Part shown: positions 55,762 through 64,000 of the stretch, one piece after another
Position numbering within the stretch: position 1 is the first letter of the stretch
Layout of the letters: each line of letters begins with the position of its first letter
Notes under the pieces: generated by a model
Told to the model about the DNA's origin: nothing
Seen by the model: the letters and a program-made list of their open reading frames with translations, nothing else
The model's database searches: none
Made by a program: the position numbers and the translations under genes
Source: Cyclobacteriaceae bacterium
Lineage (GTDB): Bacteria > Bacteroidota > Bacteroidia > Cytophagales > Cyclobacteriaceae
DNA length: 64,000 nt
Direction: 5' to 3'
Assembly (NCBI GenBank): GCA_026003355.1
Contig: BPHC01000007.1
Location: 108,586-172,585 of the forward strand

Positions 55762-56574
55762 ATGGGAAATAACCTTTTACAGGGAAAGCGCGGCATTATT
55801 TTCGGAGCGCTTGATGAGCATTCCATAGCCTGGAAAACGGCCCTGGCCGTTCACGAAGAGGGCGGCCGGTTTACCCTTACCAATGCCCCCATTGCGCTGC
55901 GGATGGGCAAAATAAACGAACTGGCCAAGGCCTGCGGTGCCGAAGTAATTCCGGCCGATGCCACCTCTGAAGCCGACTTGCAGAACCTTTTTACCCGAAG
56001 CATGGAGATTCTGGGAGGCAAAATCGATTTTGTTCTGCATTCCATTGGCATGAGCCCCAATGTGCGCAAAGACCGGCCTTATGGCGACCTGAACTATGAA
56101 TGGTTTATGAAGACGCTCGACATTTCGGGTGTGTCGTTTCATAAGGTGATGCAAACAGCCGAGAAGCTGGATGCCATGAACGAGTGGGGTTCTATTGTGG
56201 CGCTATCGTACATTGCAGCCCAGCGTACCTTTCCGGATTATTCTGATATGGCCCAGGCCAAGGCGGTACTGGAATCCATTGCCCGCAGTTACGGGTATCG
56301 TTTTGGTAAACTTAAAAAAGTGCGGGTCAACACCATTTCGCAGTCGCCTACCAAAACCACAGCCGGAACGGGCATATCGGGGTTTGATGTTTTCTTTGAC
56401 TATGCCCAGATGATGTCGCCCCTTGGCAATGCCTCGGCCGAAGATTGCGCACGGTATATTGTTGTTATGTTTTCTGATTATACCCGCATGGTTACCATGC
56501 AGAACCTGATGCACGATGGCGGGTTTTCGTCCACAGGCATTACCGAAGAACTGATTGAGCGACTGAAACGGTAG
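55762..56574 (+). CDS. fabI: Enoyl-[acyl-carrier-protein] reductase FabI
   Basis: NADH-dependent last step of the fatty-acid elongation cycle; target of triclosan. A 270-residue SDR with the nucleotide motif IIFGALDEHSIAWK and catalytic Tyr150-x9-Tyr160-x6-Lys167 spacing (SYIAAQRTFPDYSDMAQAK), which is FabI-type, not classical SDR. Preceded by its own promoter and followed by ispE after 10 nt. Confidence 0.94.
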   Translation: MGNNLLQGKRGIIFGALDEHSIAWKTALAVHEEGGRFTLTNAPIALRMGKINELAKACGAEVIPADATSEADLQNLFTRSMEILGGKIDFVLHSIGMSPNVRKDRPYGDLNYEWFMKTLDISGVSFHKVMQTAEKLDAMNEWGSIVALSYIAAQRTFPDYSDMAQAKAVLESIARSYGYRFGKLKKVRVNTISQSPTKTTAGTGISGFDVFFDYAQMMSPLGNASAEDCARYIVVMFSDYTRMVTMQNLMHDGGFSSTGITEELIERLKR

Positions 56575-56584
56575 GCTTGCCGGG

Positions 56585-57391
56585 ATGATTGGCTTTCCGC
56601 CCTGTAAAATCAACCTGGGGCTTCAGGTTATCCGCAGGCGTCCGGACGGGTATCATGATCTGGACACCTGTTTTTATCCGGTACCTTTTTGCGATGTGCT
56701 TGAGGTGCTGCCTGCTGAAACATTTTCTTTCAGGCAAACCGGCCTAACCCTTCCGGGAAATGTGCACGAAAACCTGTGTGTAAAAGCCTGGCAATTCATG
56801 CACCGGCAGTTCGGAACACCGGCAGTGCAGGTTTATCTGCACAAGTGCATTCCTCCGGGTGCCGGTTTGGGAGGCGGCTCGGCTGATGCTGCCTGGATGC
56901 TTCGGCTGTTGCAGCAGCTCTTTCATAAGGAAATTCCGCAAAACCAACTTTTGGCAGTGGCCGGTAGCCTGGGAAGCGACTGTCCTTTTTTTCTTTATGA
57001 TGCACCCATGCTTGGTTCGGGAATAGGAGATGTGCTGAGGCCTGCCGGGGTCTCTCTTAAAGGTTATAGTCTTGTTTTACTCAAACCCGATGTGCACATG
57101 TCTACCGCAGAGGCTTATCAGCATGTTGTGCCCGCTGAAAACCGGCCTCCCGTATATGAAATTCTTCGCACCGATATACGGCAATGGAAAACGTTACTGG
57201 TTAATGATTTTGAAGCATCTGTAATGCGCAAATACCCGGTTATTCAGGAGTTGAAGAATGCGTTGTATGGCGCTGGTGCCGTTTACGCTTCTATGTCGGG
57301 TTCAGGCTCGGCTGTTTACGGTATTTTCAGCCGGCCCGTATCGGTGCCGCAAGGCTTAAACGGATACCTTATCTGGCAGGGTGAATTATGA
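56585..57391 (+). CDS. ispE: 4-diphosphocytidyl-2-C-methyl-D-erythritol kinase
   Basis: GHMP kinase of the MEP isoprenoid pathway, phosphorylating CDP-ME. The 268-residue protein has KINLGLQVIRRRPDGYHDL at the N terminus, the ATP-binding PPGAGLGGGSADAAW, and ASMSGSGSAVYGIF at the C terminus. It probably shares the fabI promoter. The 3' end overlaps the convergent EamA gene by 6 nt. Confidence 0.94.
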   Translation: MIGFPPCKINLGLQVIRRRPDGYHDLDTCFYPVPFCDVLEVLPAETFSFRQTGLTLPGNVHENLCVKAWQFMHRQFGTPAVQVYLHKCIPPGAGLGGGSADAAWMLRLLQQLFHKEIPQNQLLAVAGSLGSDCPFFLYDAPMLGSGIGDVLRPAGVSLKGYSLVLLKPDVHMSTAEAYQHVVPAENRPPVYEILRTDIRQWKTLLVNDFEASVMRKYPVIQELKNALYGAGAVYASMSGSGSAVYGIFSRPVSVPQGLNGYLIWQGEL

Positions 57392-58273
57392 ACGACTGGT
57401 TGCCCTGCGCAAGTACGGGTAAAGCAGTACTGCCGATGCAATAAAAACTGTGCCCAGATAGAAGTTCCATCCCATTTTTTCTTTTTCGCCAAATATTAAA
57501 AGCGCCAGAATTATTCCGTAAACCGGCTCGAGATTAAGCGCAAGCTGGATGTAGAATACCGATAGTTTTTTCATAAGATGAATGGCTGCCGAATAGGCGT
57601 ACAGCGAACATCCCCAGGCCAGGAATATAAGGTAAAACCAGTCATGGAGTGCGGGCACCAGCCTGAGCTGATAGTTTGCCGCCCAAAGCTGCTGGTAGAA
57701 GGGTAAAAACAAAACAATGGCCAGCCAGGCCCCCCACATTTCGTACAGGGTTATGCGTTCCGGGCTAATGCGCCTTACCAGCCGCGCGTTCATAACCGAG
57801 AAGGCAGCAGCGGTAAAACCGCTTACAATGCCCAGAGCCAATCCGAGCGGATACCGAAAGTTGAATGAGAAGATGATATACAGCCCGGCCAGTACCACCA
57901 GGCCCAGCAGCAGCTCCAGCCGTTTAATGCGTTGCCTGCCGGCCAGGGGCTCCAATATGGCTGCCCACAACGAGTTTGTGGCAAACCCCACCAGGCTTAC
58001 CGAAGCATTCGACACCCTTGCCGAAGCGAAAAAGGTTAACCAGTGAATGCCCACAATGCAACCAATGCCCAGCAGATAAAAAAAATCTTTCCGGCTTACC
58101 CGCATGGATTCTCTTCGCCAGGCCAGCCAGACCATCATACCAAAGGCGGCCAGCAACGTTCGGTAAAACACCATCTCCGTGGCTGGAATAGAAATAAGTA
58201 ATCCGGCAACAGCCGTAAAGCCCCATAACAATACAATGAAGTGAAGCTTAAGGTAGTCGGTTAAGGTAGCCAT
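57386..58273 (-). CDS. EamA/DMT-family transporter
   Basis: A 295-residue drug/metabolite transporter with ten hydrophobic segments in two EamA repeats; the second repeat begins at about residue 148 with GIVSGFTAAAFSVMNARLV. Substrate not predictable. It is the last gene of the run tgt, lptF/G, EamA with only 3-nt gaps, so it is probably co-transcribed with them. Confidence 0.85.
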   Translation of the reverse strand: MATLTDYLKLHFIVLLWGFTAVAGLLISIPATEMVFYRTLLAAFGMMVWLAWRRESMRVSRKDFFYLLGIGCIVGIHWLTFFASARVSNASVSLVGFATNSLWAAILEPLAGRQRIKRLELLLGLVVLAGLYIIFSFNFRYPLGLALGIVSGFTAAAFSVMNARLVRRISPERITLYEMWGAWLAIVLFLPFYQQLWAANYQLRLVPALHDWFYLIFLAWGCSLYAYSAAIHLMKKLSVFYIQLALNLEPVYGIILALLIFGEKEKMGWNFYLGTVFIASAVLLYPYLRRATSRS

Positions 58274-58276
58274 GCC

Positions 58277-59377
58277 TTATCGGGGAACATAGCGGTACAG
58301 CAACAGTGCAACCGAGCCAAACAGCAGGGCGGGAATCCACACTGAAATATAAGGCGGCAGGGCACCGGCTTCGGCAAAGGTGCGGAACAAGATAAAGAAA
58401 AGAATGAAGATGAACGACAGCACAAAACCCAGTGCTATCTGATAGCCCGTGCCTCCCCTGCTTTTTTTTGACGAGACAATAACACCCATAAAAGTGAGCA
58501 CAAAAATGGTGAAGGGGCTGGCATAGCGTGTGTATTTTTCAACTTCGTACACTTCAATGCCGGCTGTGCCGCGCCTGCGCAGCGTGCGAATATAGTTGTT
58601 CAGCTCGGTAAGTGTAAGGCCATCGTATTTGCGGTAGTCGTTTTCAAACTCGCGTGGATATATGCCCAGGGCGGTATCCAGCGTAATGCCCGAGTCGGTA
58701 AGCTGTTCGGCCCTGAGTTGGCCGGCGTTGGTAAAAATTTCATCGGTACGGTATCTTTTCCAGTCCTGCAGTACCCACTTCTGCTTTGTAGTATCCCATT
58801 GAATGCGGTTCGCCACCAGCTTTTCCATAAGCCGGTTCTCTTCAAATTTTTCGAGGGCAAACTGGTAGCCGCGTTTGCCCAGGCTGTTGTATGACTGGAT
58901 GTACAGATACACGTTGCGATCCAGCTGCAGATGGATGTTGCGCAGGTTGTTCGCTACATTTTTTTTAAGGTATTGTATTTCGAATGCCAGGCGTGTTTTG
59001 TTGGAGTTGGGAATAACCCAGCCGTTCAGATAGAAGGAAGCCAGCGCAATAATGCCGGCGCCTGTAAAATAAGGCAGAAGCAGTCTTCTGAAACTAACCC
59101 CGCTGCTAAGGGCTGCAATAATCTCAGTACGTACGGCCAGCCTTGAGGTAACAAATACCACTGCAATAAAAACTGTAAGGGGTGTTACCAGTCCGGCAAT
59201 CCACGGAATAAAGTCGGCATAGTAGCCCAGCACCTGCCTGGCTGTAAGATTAGCCTGGGCGTACTTGTCGGTTTTTTCGGTGTAGTCAATAACGGTTACA
59301 ATGGCCAACAGCAAACCTATGGCAAACAGAAAGGTAATGAGAAACTGTTTGAGTATGTACCGGTCCAGTATTTTCAT
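58277..59377 (-). CDS. LptF/LptG-family LPS export permease
   Basis: A 366-residue membrane protein of the YjgP/YjgQ family, part of the LptBFG ABC transporter that extracts LPS from the inner membrane. It starts MKILDRYILKQFLITFLFAI, as in the family, and has a periplasmic beta-jellyroll between the third and fourth helices, then TM helices ending in LLYRYVPR. Which of F or G it is cannot be told by eye. Gaps of 3 nt to each neighbour. Confidence 0.9.
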   Translation of the reverse strand: MKILDRYILKQFLITFLFAIGLLLAIVTVIDYTEKTDKYAQANLTARQVLGYYADFIPWIAGLVTPLTVFIAVVFVTSRLAVRTEIIAALSSGVSFRRLLLPYFTGAGIIALASFYLNGWVIPNSNKTRLAFEIQYLKKNVANNLRNIHLQLDRNVYLYIQSYNSLGKRGYQFALEKFEENRLMEKLVANRIQWDTTKQKWVLQDWKRYRTDEIFTNAGQLRAEQLTDSGITLDTALGIYPREFENDYRKYDGLTLTELNNYIRTLRRRGTAGIEVYEVEKYTRYASPFTIFVLTFMGVIVSSKKSRGGTGYQIALGFVLSFIFILFFILFRTFAEAGALPPYISVWIPALLFGSVALLLYRYVPR

Positions 59378-59380
59378 GGG

Positions 59381-60511
59381 TTACAGCCGTTGCGCCACTT
59401 TTTTAACCATGTTGTTTTTCCATGCTGCAAAGGTTCCGGCCAGTATGTGCTTTCTGGCCTCTTTTACCAGCCAAAGGTAAAAGGTAAGATTATGAACCGA
59501 AGCAATTTGCGCGCCCAATATTTCTTTATTTATTACCAGATGGCGCAGGTAAGCTTTGGAATAATGGGTACTGGCGTATCCGCCCAGGGCAGCATCGATC
59601 GGGGTGAAATCGTCTTTCCATTTTTCATTTCTGATGTTAATAATACCCTGAGAGGTAAAAAGCATGCCGTTTCGGGCATTTCGGGTGGGCATTACACAAT
59701 CAAACATATCTATGCCCAGGGCTATGCTTTCCAGTATGTTTTCCGGTGTGCCAACGCCCATCAGGTAGCGGGGTTTATCTGCGGGGAGTATGCGGCACAC
59801 GGTTTCGGTCATGGCATACATTTCTTCATGCGGTTCGCCAACCGATAGTCCGCCAATGGCATTTCCGGGCATATTTTGAGCGGCTGCAAATTCGGCCGAA
59901 GCTTTTCGCAGATCGGCAAAGGTGCTTCCCTGTACAATGGCAAACAAAGCCTGTTCATAACCATAAAGGGGTTTGGTTTCGTTCATGCGGTGAATACAGC
60001 GTTGCAGCCAGGCGTGTGTAAGTTCCAGCGAACGGCGGGCGTAGCCGTAATCGCAGGGATAGGGAGTGCATTCATCAAAAGCCATGATGATATCTGCGCC
60101 AATTTGCCGCTGGATGTCGATTACCGATTCGGGCGAAAAGAAATGTTTGCTGCCATCAATATGTGAGCGAAAAGCAACGCCTTCGGGGTTAATTTTTCGC
60201 ATTTCGCTCAGGGAATACACCTGGTAGCCGCCGCTGTCGGTAAGGATGGGCTTTCCCCATCCCATAAACTGATGAAGGCCACCTGCCCTGGTGAGCAGAT
60301 GGGTGCCGGGCCTGAGGTAAAGGTGATAGGTGTTACCCAGGATTATCTCTGCCCCGATATCATGTACCAGCTCGCGCTGATGAACGGCCTTAACCGATCC
60401 GGCCGTGCCCACGGGCATAAACACAGGTGTGGGCACATCACCATGCGGGGTATGTAACACTCCGGCCCGGGCGGCCGACTGATTGTCGGTGTGCAAGAGG
60501 GTGAATTTCAT
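59381..60511 (-). CDS. tgt: tRNA-guanine (queuine) transglycosylase, zinc cysteines missing
   Basis: Exchanges G34 of tRNAs (GUN anticodons) for preQ1 in queuosine synthesis. The 376-residue protein has GNTYHLYLRPG, ILTDSGGYQVYSL (catalytic Asp), GGLSVGEPHEEMY and VMPTRNARNG. The usual CxCxxC zinc motif is absent: in its place the sequence reads FTPIDAALGGYASTHYSKAY, and only the final His (SVHNL) is kept. This may be typical of the lineage or mean loss of zinc. It heads the run with lptF/G and EamA. Confidence 0.93.
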   Translation of the reverse strand: MKFTLLHTDNQSAARAGVLHTPHGDVPTPVFMPVGTAGSVKAVHQRELVHDIGAEIILGNTYHLYLRPGTHLLTRAGGLHQFMGWGKPILTDSGGYQVYSLSEMRKINPEGVAFRSHIDGSKHFFSPESVIDIQRQIGADIIMAFDECTPYPCDYGYARRSLELTHAWLQRCIHRMNETKPLYGYEQALFAIVQGSTFADLRKASAEFAAAQNMPGNAIGGLSVGEPHEEMYAMTETVCRILPADKPRYLMGVGTPENILESIALGIDMFDCVMPTRNARNGMLFTSQGIINIRNEKWKDDFTPIDAALGGYASTHYSKAYLRHLVINKEILGAQIASVHNLTFYLWLVKEARKHILAGTFAAWKNNMVKKVAQRL

Positions 60512-60521
60512 AGCAAAGGGC

Positions 60522-60529
60522 CAAAATTA
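60522..60529 (-). promoter_or_regulatory. -7 box of the tgt operon
   Basis: On the minus strand TAATTTTG, an exact TAnnTTTG match, 10 nt upstream of the tgt ATG. A weak TTTT-type -33 element stands about 22 nt upstream. Confidence 0.45.
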
Positions 60530-60581
60530 TTCGAAATAATCACAGCAGCCGAAAACAATGGGTTACAAAAAGTCAGCCATG

Positions 60582-60589
60582 TATATTTG
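60582..60589 (+). promoter_or_regulatory. -7 box of the glycosyltransferase-sigma factor-rsmG run
   Basis: TATATTTG, an exact match to TAnnTTTG, 18 nt upstream of the proposed TTG start at 60608. The -33 region (TGG/TTAC near 60559-60566) is weak. Confidence 0.45.
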
Positions 60590-60607
60590 GCACCAAATAA
60601 AAATCAG

Positions 60608-61717
60608 TTGAAAGCATTATTTGTTGTTGTTGTCGCTGCCGTTTTGGTGCAGCTGGTGTTTATGGTGTGGCTGGCTCGCGGCCTCCGCAGGAGCCTCTCG
60701 CATAAAAGCCGTAAACCAGAATATTTTCCGCCTGTTTCGGTACTGGTGGTTGCCCGCAACGAAGAGCCAAACCTGCGCGAATTGCTTCCTCTGTTGCTGG
60801 GGCAAAATTATCCTGTTTATGAAATAGTGGTGGTGGACGACCGTTCGGAAGACGGTACCTATGATTACCTGCTTGAGCTTAGTTTACACGAAAAACGGCT
60901 TAAACCGGTGCGTATTGACCGCACCCCTTCGCACATTAATGCCAAAAAGTACGCCATTACCCTGGGTGTAAAAGCAGCGGCGCATGACTGGCTGTTGCTT
61001 ACAGATGCCGATTGCAGGCCCGCAACCAATGGCTGGATTGAAGGCATGAGCCGCCACATGACAGATGACGTGCAGTTTGTACTGGGATGCTCGCCCTACG
61101 AAACATCGACCGGAATGCTGAACCGGTTTATTTGTTTCGAAACCCTGTACACGGCCTTACAGTATGTGGCGCTGGCCGGCAACGGATTGCCCTATATGGG
61201 GGTGGGACGTAATATGGCTTACCGTAAATCATTCTTCCTGCAGCACAAGGGCTTTAACGGCTTTCAGCACCTGAACGGAGGTGATGACGACTTGCTGGTA
61301 AATCGCCATGCCCGTTCGAACAATACCCGTGTTTGTGCCGGGGCCTCCTGCCTGATGATCTCCAAACCCAAAACCACGTGGATGCAGTTTTTTCAGCAGA
61401 AAAAGCGCCATTTAAGTGCAGGCAAATTTTACCGGGCAAGGCATAAAATGATTCTGGGCGCCCTTACCGGTACCCATGTGCTGGCCTGGACCGGCGGGCT
61501 AACGTTGCTGGCTGCAGGCTTTCAGGCGGGGTGGGTGGCTGCCCTGTTGCTGGTGCGCACCGGAAGTTTTGCCGTGCTCATGGACCGAACAGCCCGTAAG
61601 ATTGGCTTTGAAACAGAGAAGCTGTTTATTCCGGTGTTAGATTTTCTGTATCCGTTTTACTATCTTACCACTGCCCCTGCGGCATGGGCAGCCAAACGAA
61701 TAACATGGAAGAGCTGA
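60608..61717 (+). CDS. Family 2 glycosyltransferase, membrane-anchored
   Basis: A 369-residue protein starting with a transmembrane helix (LFVVVVAAVLVQLVFMVWLA), then a GT2 domain: VSVLVVARNEEPNLRELLPL, YEIVVVDDRSEDGTYDYL, LLLTDADCRP (DxD-type) and NGGDDDLLVNRHA; C-terminal hydrophobic helices follow. A TTG at 60608 is chosen as start because a perfect -7 box lies 18 nt upstream and no in-frame ATG precedes the helix. Sugar donor and acceptor unknown. The next gene starts inside its last 13 nt. Confidence 0.85.
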   Translation: MKALFVVVVAAVLVQLVFMVWLARGLRRSLSHKSRKPEYFPPVSVLVVARNEEPNLRELLPLLLGQNYPVYEIVVVDDRSEDGTYDYLLELSLHEKRLKPVRIDRTPSHINAKKYAITLGVKAAAHDWLLLTDADCRPATNGWIEGMSRHMTDDVQFVLGCSPYETSTGMLNRFICFETLYTALQYVALAGNGLPYMGVGRNMAYRKSFFLQHKGFNGFQHLNGGDDDLLVNRHARSNNTRVCAGASCLMISKPKTTWMQFFQQKKRHLSAGKFYRARHKMILGALTGTHVLAWTGGLTLLAAGFQAGWVAALLLVRTGSFAVLMDRTARKIGFETEKLFIPVLDFLYPFYYLTTAPAAWAAKRITWKS

Positions 61718-62328
61718 GCCAATTTGAAGAGGGTAGGTTTTCGGCCAAAGCACTGGAGGACTTCCGGCTGATTGACCGTGCCGTGCAGGATAATGACGAG
61801 AAGGCCTATGCCCGGCTTATGCAACGCTACAAACGACCCGTTTACCACATGATACTGAAAATGGTGCGCAATGTGGATGATGCCGAAGACCTTACTATCG
61901 AGTCGTTTGCCAAAGCCTTTAAAAGCCTGCATAAATTTAAGAAGGACTTTACTTTCAGCACCTGGCTTTTTCGCATCGCCACCAACAACACCATTGATTT
62001 TATCAGAAGGAAAAAGCTCAACACATTAAGCATAAGCAGCGCCTATACCGACAGCGAAGGAGAGGCGGTGGCTATTGAGGTGGAAGACGAAAACCTAAAC
62101 CCCCAGGAACAGGCCATTAAATTACAGAAAGAAGAGCTGATGCAGATTTTTGTTGATAAACTTCCGCCCAAATATCAGAAACTGGTGCGCCTGCGCTACT
62201 TCGAAGAACTCTCGTACGAAGAAATCGCGCAGGAACTGGAAGCCCCGCTGGGCACGGTAAAGGCCCAGCTGCACCGGGCACGGGAGCTGTTGTTTGAAAT
62301 GATGAAAAACAAACGCGATTTTATTTAA
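61705..62328 (+). CDS. ECF-type RNA polymerase sigma factor
   Basis: A 207-residue sigma-70 family factor. Region 2 has AYARLMQRYKRPVYHMI and DAEDLTIESFAKAFKSLHKF; region 4 has LPPKYQKLVRLRYFEELSYE and APLGTVKAQLHRARELLF. There is no gene that looks like an anti-sigma factor beside it, which is common for the housekeeping SigW-like factors of Bacteroidota. It overlaps the glycosyltransferase by 13 nt and rsmG by 1 nt, so the three are co-transcribed. ATG 61684 is an alternative start. Confidence 0.9.
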   Translation: MEELSQFEEGRFSAKALEDFRLIDRAVQDNDEKAYARLMQRYKRPVYHMILKMVRNVDDAEDLTIESFAKAFKSLHKFKKDFTFSTWLFRIATNNTIDFIRRKKLNTLSISSAYTDSEGEAVAIEVEDENLNPQEQAIKLQKEELMQIFVDKLPPKYQKLVRLRYFEELSYEEIAQELEAPLGTVKAQLHRARELLFEMMKNKRDFI

Positions 62329-62972
62329 TGGAACCAATACCGGCCGGTGCAGACCTGGTGTTTCGCTTCTTTCCGCATCTTACATTAACACAGCAGGAGC
62401 AAATGCGGATGCTCATGCCGCTTTATGCTGAATGGAATAACCGGATAAACGTAATATCACGCAAAGACCTGCCCAATCTGTACCTTCATCATGTGCTGCA
62501 TTCGCTGGGTATTGCCAAAGTTGTTGCCTTTAAAGCCGGAACCAAAGTGCTTGACGTAGGCACCGGCGGGGGCTTTCCGGGAATACCACTGGCTATCCTC
62601 TTTCCGGATGTGCACTTTCATCTGGCCGATTCCATAGGCAAGAAAATTACGGTGGTAAAGGCCGTTGCCGCGGCGCTTAAACTAAACAACGTTACGGCAG
62701 AAAAAATCCGGGCAGAGGAAGTACAGGGCAACTTCGATTTTGCGGTAACCCGTGCCGTGGCCACCCTGGCCACCGTGTATGGCTGGGTGCACCGTAAAAT
62801 AAAACCACGCGGGCACAACCAACTACCAAACGGCCTGTTGTTTTTAAAAGGTGGCGACCTCACAGCCGAAATGCAGGAACTGCGCCGCCCATGCGTGGTG
62901 TACCATTTGCACGACTATTTTCCGCTTCCGTTTTTTGAAACCAAGAAGGTGATAATGGTAGAAGGCCGGTAG
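62328..62972 (+). CDS. rsmG: 16S rRNA (guanine-N7) methyltransferase RsmG
   Basis: Methylates G527 of 16S rRNA using SAM. The 214-residue protein has the SAM-binding motif VLDVGTGGGFPGIPLAILFP and FAVTRAVATL. The ATG overlaps the sigma-factor stop (TAATG). Its loss often gives low-level streptomycin resistance. Last gene of the plus-strand run. Confidence 0.94.
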   Translation: MEPIPAGADLVFRFFPHLTLTQQEQMRMLMPLYAEWNNRINVISRKDLPNLYLHHVLHSLGIAKVVAFKAGTKVLDVGTGGGFPGIPLAILFPDVHFHLADSIGKKITVVKAVAAALKLNNVTAEKIRAEEVQGNFDFAVTRAVATLATVYGWVHRKIKPRGHNQLPNGLLFLKGGDLTAEMQELRRPCVVYHLHDYFPLPFFETKKVIMVEGR

Positions 62973-62991
62973 AAACAGAGCACCATATGCT

Positions 62992-63642
62992 TTACATGTT
63001 CCACGAGGCTGGATCGTAGCGCCAGGCTTTGAGCAGGGTAAGGTGGTGTGAATTGATTAGCTGTTTTTGCTGTGCCTCTTCCAGCAGGTGGTAATAATCG
63101 CTTAGACTTACCAGCTTAACCCTGTTTTCTGCAAATTGCTTTTCGGCTGCCTCAAAACCATAGGTAAAAACCGAAAGCATGCCCAACACCCTGATGTTAG
63201 CTGCCCGCAATGCAGCCACGGCTTTTAGCGAGCTGCCCCCTGTTGATACCAGGTCTTCTACAACCACAACCTGCTGCCCGGCTGTAAATTGCCCTTCAAT
63301 AAGGTTTTCCATGCCATGGTCTTTGGCAGAGGAGCGCACATAAGCCAGGGGTATATTCAGCGCATCAGCCAGCAGGGCCGCCTGTGGTATACCTGCCGTA
63401 GCCACACCGGCAACAGCCCCGGCTTCGGGAAAAAATGATTTAAGGGCCTCTGCCAGAAAGTTCTTTATGGTAGTGCGCACCTTGGGGAACGACAGGGTAA
63501 TGCGGTTGTCGCAATAAATAGGCGACTTCCATCCCGAAGCCCAAATAAAAGGTTTGTCGGGCCTTATGCGTACCGCCCCGCAGTCGAGCAGCATGTTGGC
63601 CACGGGCCGGGCTGAGGGCGAAAAGATGGTTACAGAACTCAT
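62992..63642 (-). CDS. pyrE: Orotate phosphoribosyltransferase
   Basis: Makes OMP from orotate and PRPP. About 216 residues from ATG 63642. It has FIWASGWKSPIYCDNRITLS, GVATAGIPQAALLADAL and the PRPP loop VVVVEDLVSTGGSSLKAV. ATGs at 63681 or 63699 are possible but add residues that do not match the family. Divergent from the probable NUDIX gene. Confidence 0.94.
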   Translation of the reverse strand: MSSVTIFSPSARPVANMLLDCGAVRIRPDKPFIWASGWKSPIYCDNRITLSFPKVRTTIKNFLAEALKSFFPEAGAVAGVATAGIPQAALLADALNIPLAYVRSSAKDHGMENLIEGQFTAGQQVVVVEDLVSTGGSSLKAVAALRAANIRVLGMLSVFTYGFEAAEKQFAENRVKLVSLSDYYHLLEEAQQKQLINSHHLTLLKAWRYDPASWNM

Positions 63643-63758
63643 TTTGCTGGGGTATTCGGTTAAGCTGTGCGTAAAATTCATAAAAACTTGCACGGGCACT
63701 TGCAGGCAACCAAATATTTTTTTGTTTTGCAGGTATGTAGTACGTTATCGGCAAGGTT

Positions 63759-64000
63759 ATGAATTTGTTCGTCAACGACATTCCTGTGCATATTTACAAG
63801 GTTGACGAACAACCCCACCCCGGTGACTACAACCTGGTTATCAACGCACGCAAGGAGCCCGTAACCCGGGCCCGCCTGAGCCACCACGTTTGGGTGCAGG
63901 AGGTTGGTGAGGTTGAACTGGATGCCATTCTGGCCCTGCTCAACAATACCAGGGTGCCTTTCGGGCTGCAAAGCCTGCATCTTAACGTAACCGATTACCC
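63759..64000 (+). CDS. N-terminal part of a probable NUDIX-family protein, 3' partial
   Basis: The ATG at 63759 opens a frame that runs off the window (80 codons seen). It reads MNLFVNDIPVHIYKV, YNLVINARKEPVTRARLSHH, VGEVELDAILALLNNT, then continues. This resembles the N-terminal extension of a Bacteroidota NUDIX protein, by recall only; the NUDIX box would lie beyond the window. Divergent from pyrE with a 116-nt gap. Confidence 0.55.
   Translation, partial: MNLFVNDIPVHIYKVDEQPHPGDYNLVINARKEPVTRARLSHHVWVQEVGEVELDAILALLNNTRVPFGLQSLHLNVTDY

Noticed and set aside
1..64000. tRNA, rRNA, CRISPR arrays, insertion sequences, prophage, attachment sites
   Set aside because: Intergenic gaps are short (all under 300 nt) and contain no cloverleaf, repeat-spacer array or transposase that I can see.

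Overview
The window looks like a chromosomal segment of a Bacteroidota bacterium, most likely Cytophagales-like. The evidence is a 1730-residue secreted protein ending in a type IX secretion (T9SS) sorting domain, several TPR-sensor kinases, Bacteroidota-type promoters (-7 box TAnnTTTG with a TTG/TTTG element about 20 nt upstream), a Sec-type lipoprotein nitrous oxide reductase, and weak or absent Shine-Dalgarno sequences. Gene density is high. I see no rRNA, tRNA, CRISPR array, prophage or insertion sequence.

Layout. (1) 1-10.6 kb, respiration: the end of a CcoI copper ATPase and CcoS (cbb3 oxidase assembly), a kinase-like GAF protein, then a nitrous-oxide-reduction cluster: lipoprotein cytochrome c, fasciclin lipoprotein, clade II nosZ, a membrane protein, nosL, nosD, nosF, nosY. 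nosD carries an apparent frameshift after its signal peptide. (2) 10.6-21 kb, mixed housekeeping: DUF2007, SemiSWEET, SLOG/TIGR00725, a CDF-like transporter, folB-DivIVA, WD40, a phosphopantetheinyl transferase with a redoxin, two secreted proteins, and a NarL-type two-component pair with a candidate operator beside it. (3) 21-25.3 kb, aromatic amino acid operon pheA, aminotransferase, tyrA, DAHP synthase-chorismate mutase. It is preceded by a 28-codon leader peptide with nine consecutive aromatic codons (WFYFYYFFF) and an intrinsic terminator 19 nt before pheA, a clear candidate for ribosome-mediated attenuation. (4) 25.4-27.2 kb: two genes broken by single-base indels (a VanY-like peptidase and an MscS channel). 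(5) 27.3-39.5 kb, envelope: a thioester alpha-2-macroglobulin with PBP1C, an OmpA-like protein, a TPR protein ending in a kinase dimerization domain without an ATPase domain, and a cystathionine beta-synthase-like enzyme. (6) 39.7-44.9 kb: the giant T9SS substrate. (7) 44.9-55.6 kb, minus strand: pyrR-pyrB, two tandem secreted paralogues with an unusually long overlap, an EVE protein, a long PurF-like enzyme, a TPR histidine kinase, murI and a zinc-ribbon membrane protein. (8) 55.7-64 kb: fabI-ispE, tgt-lptF/G-EamA, a glycosyltransferase, an ECF sigma factor, rsmG, pyrE and the start of a probable NUDIX protein.

The strongest novel candidate is the aromatic leader/attenuator at 21048-21250. 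Other points of note are two 'headless' histidine-kinase-like proteins, the overlapping paralogue pair whose signal peptide is partly overprinted, a queuine tRNA-ribosyltransferase lacking the zinc cysteines, a terminator whose U-tract abuts the murI start codon, a 19-bp perfect hairpin behind nosZ, and a cluster of single-base indels (nosD, the VanY-like gene, mscS) that is either local gene decay or a sequence error.
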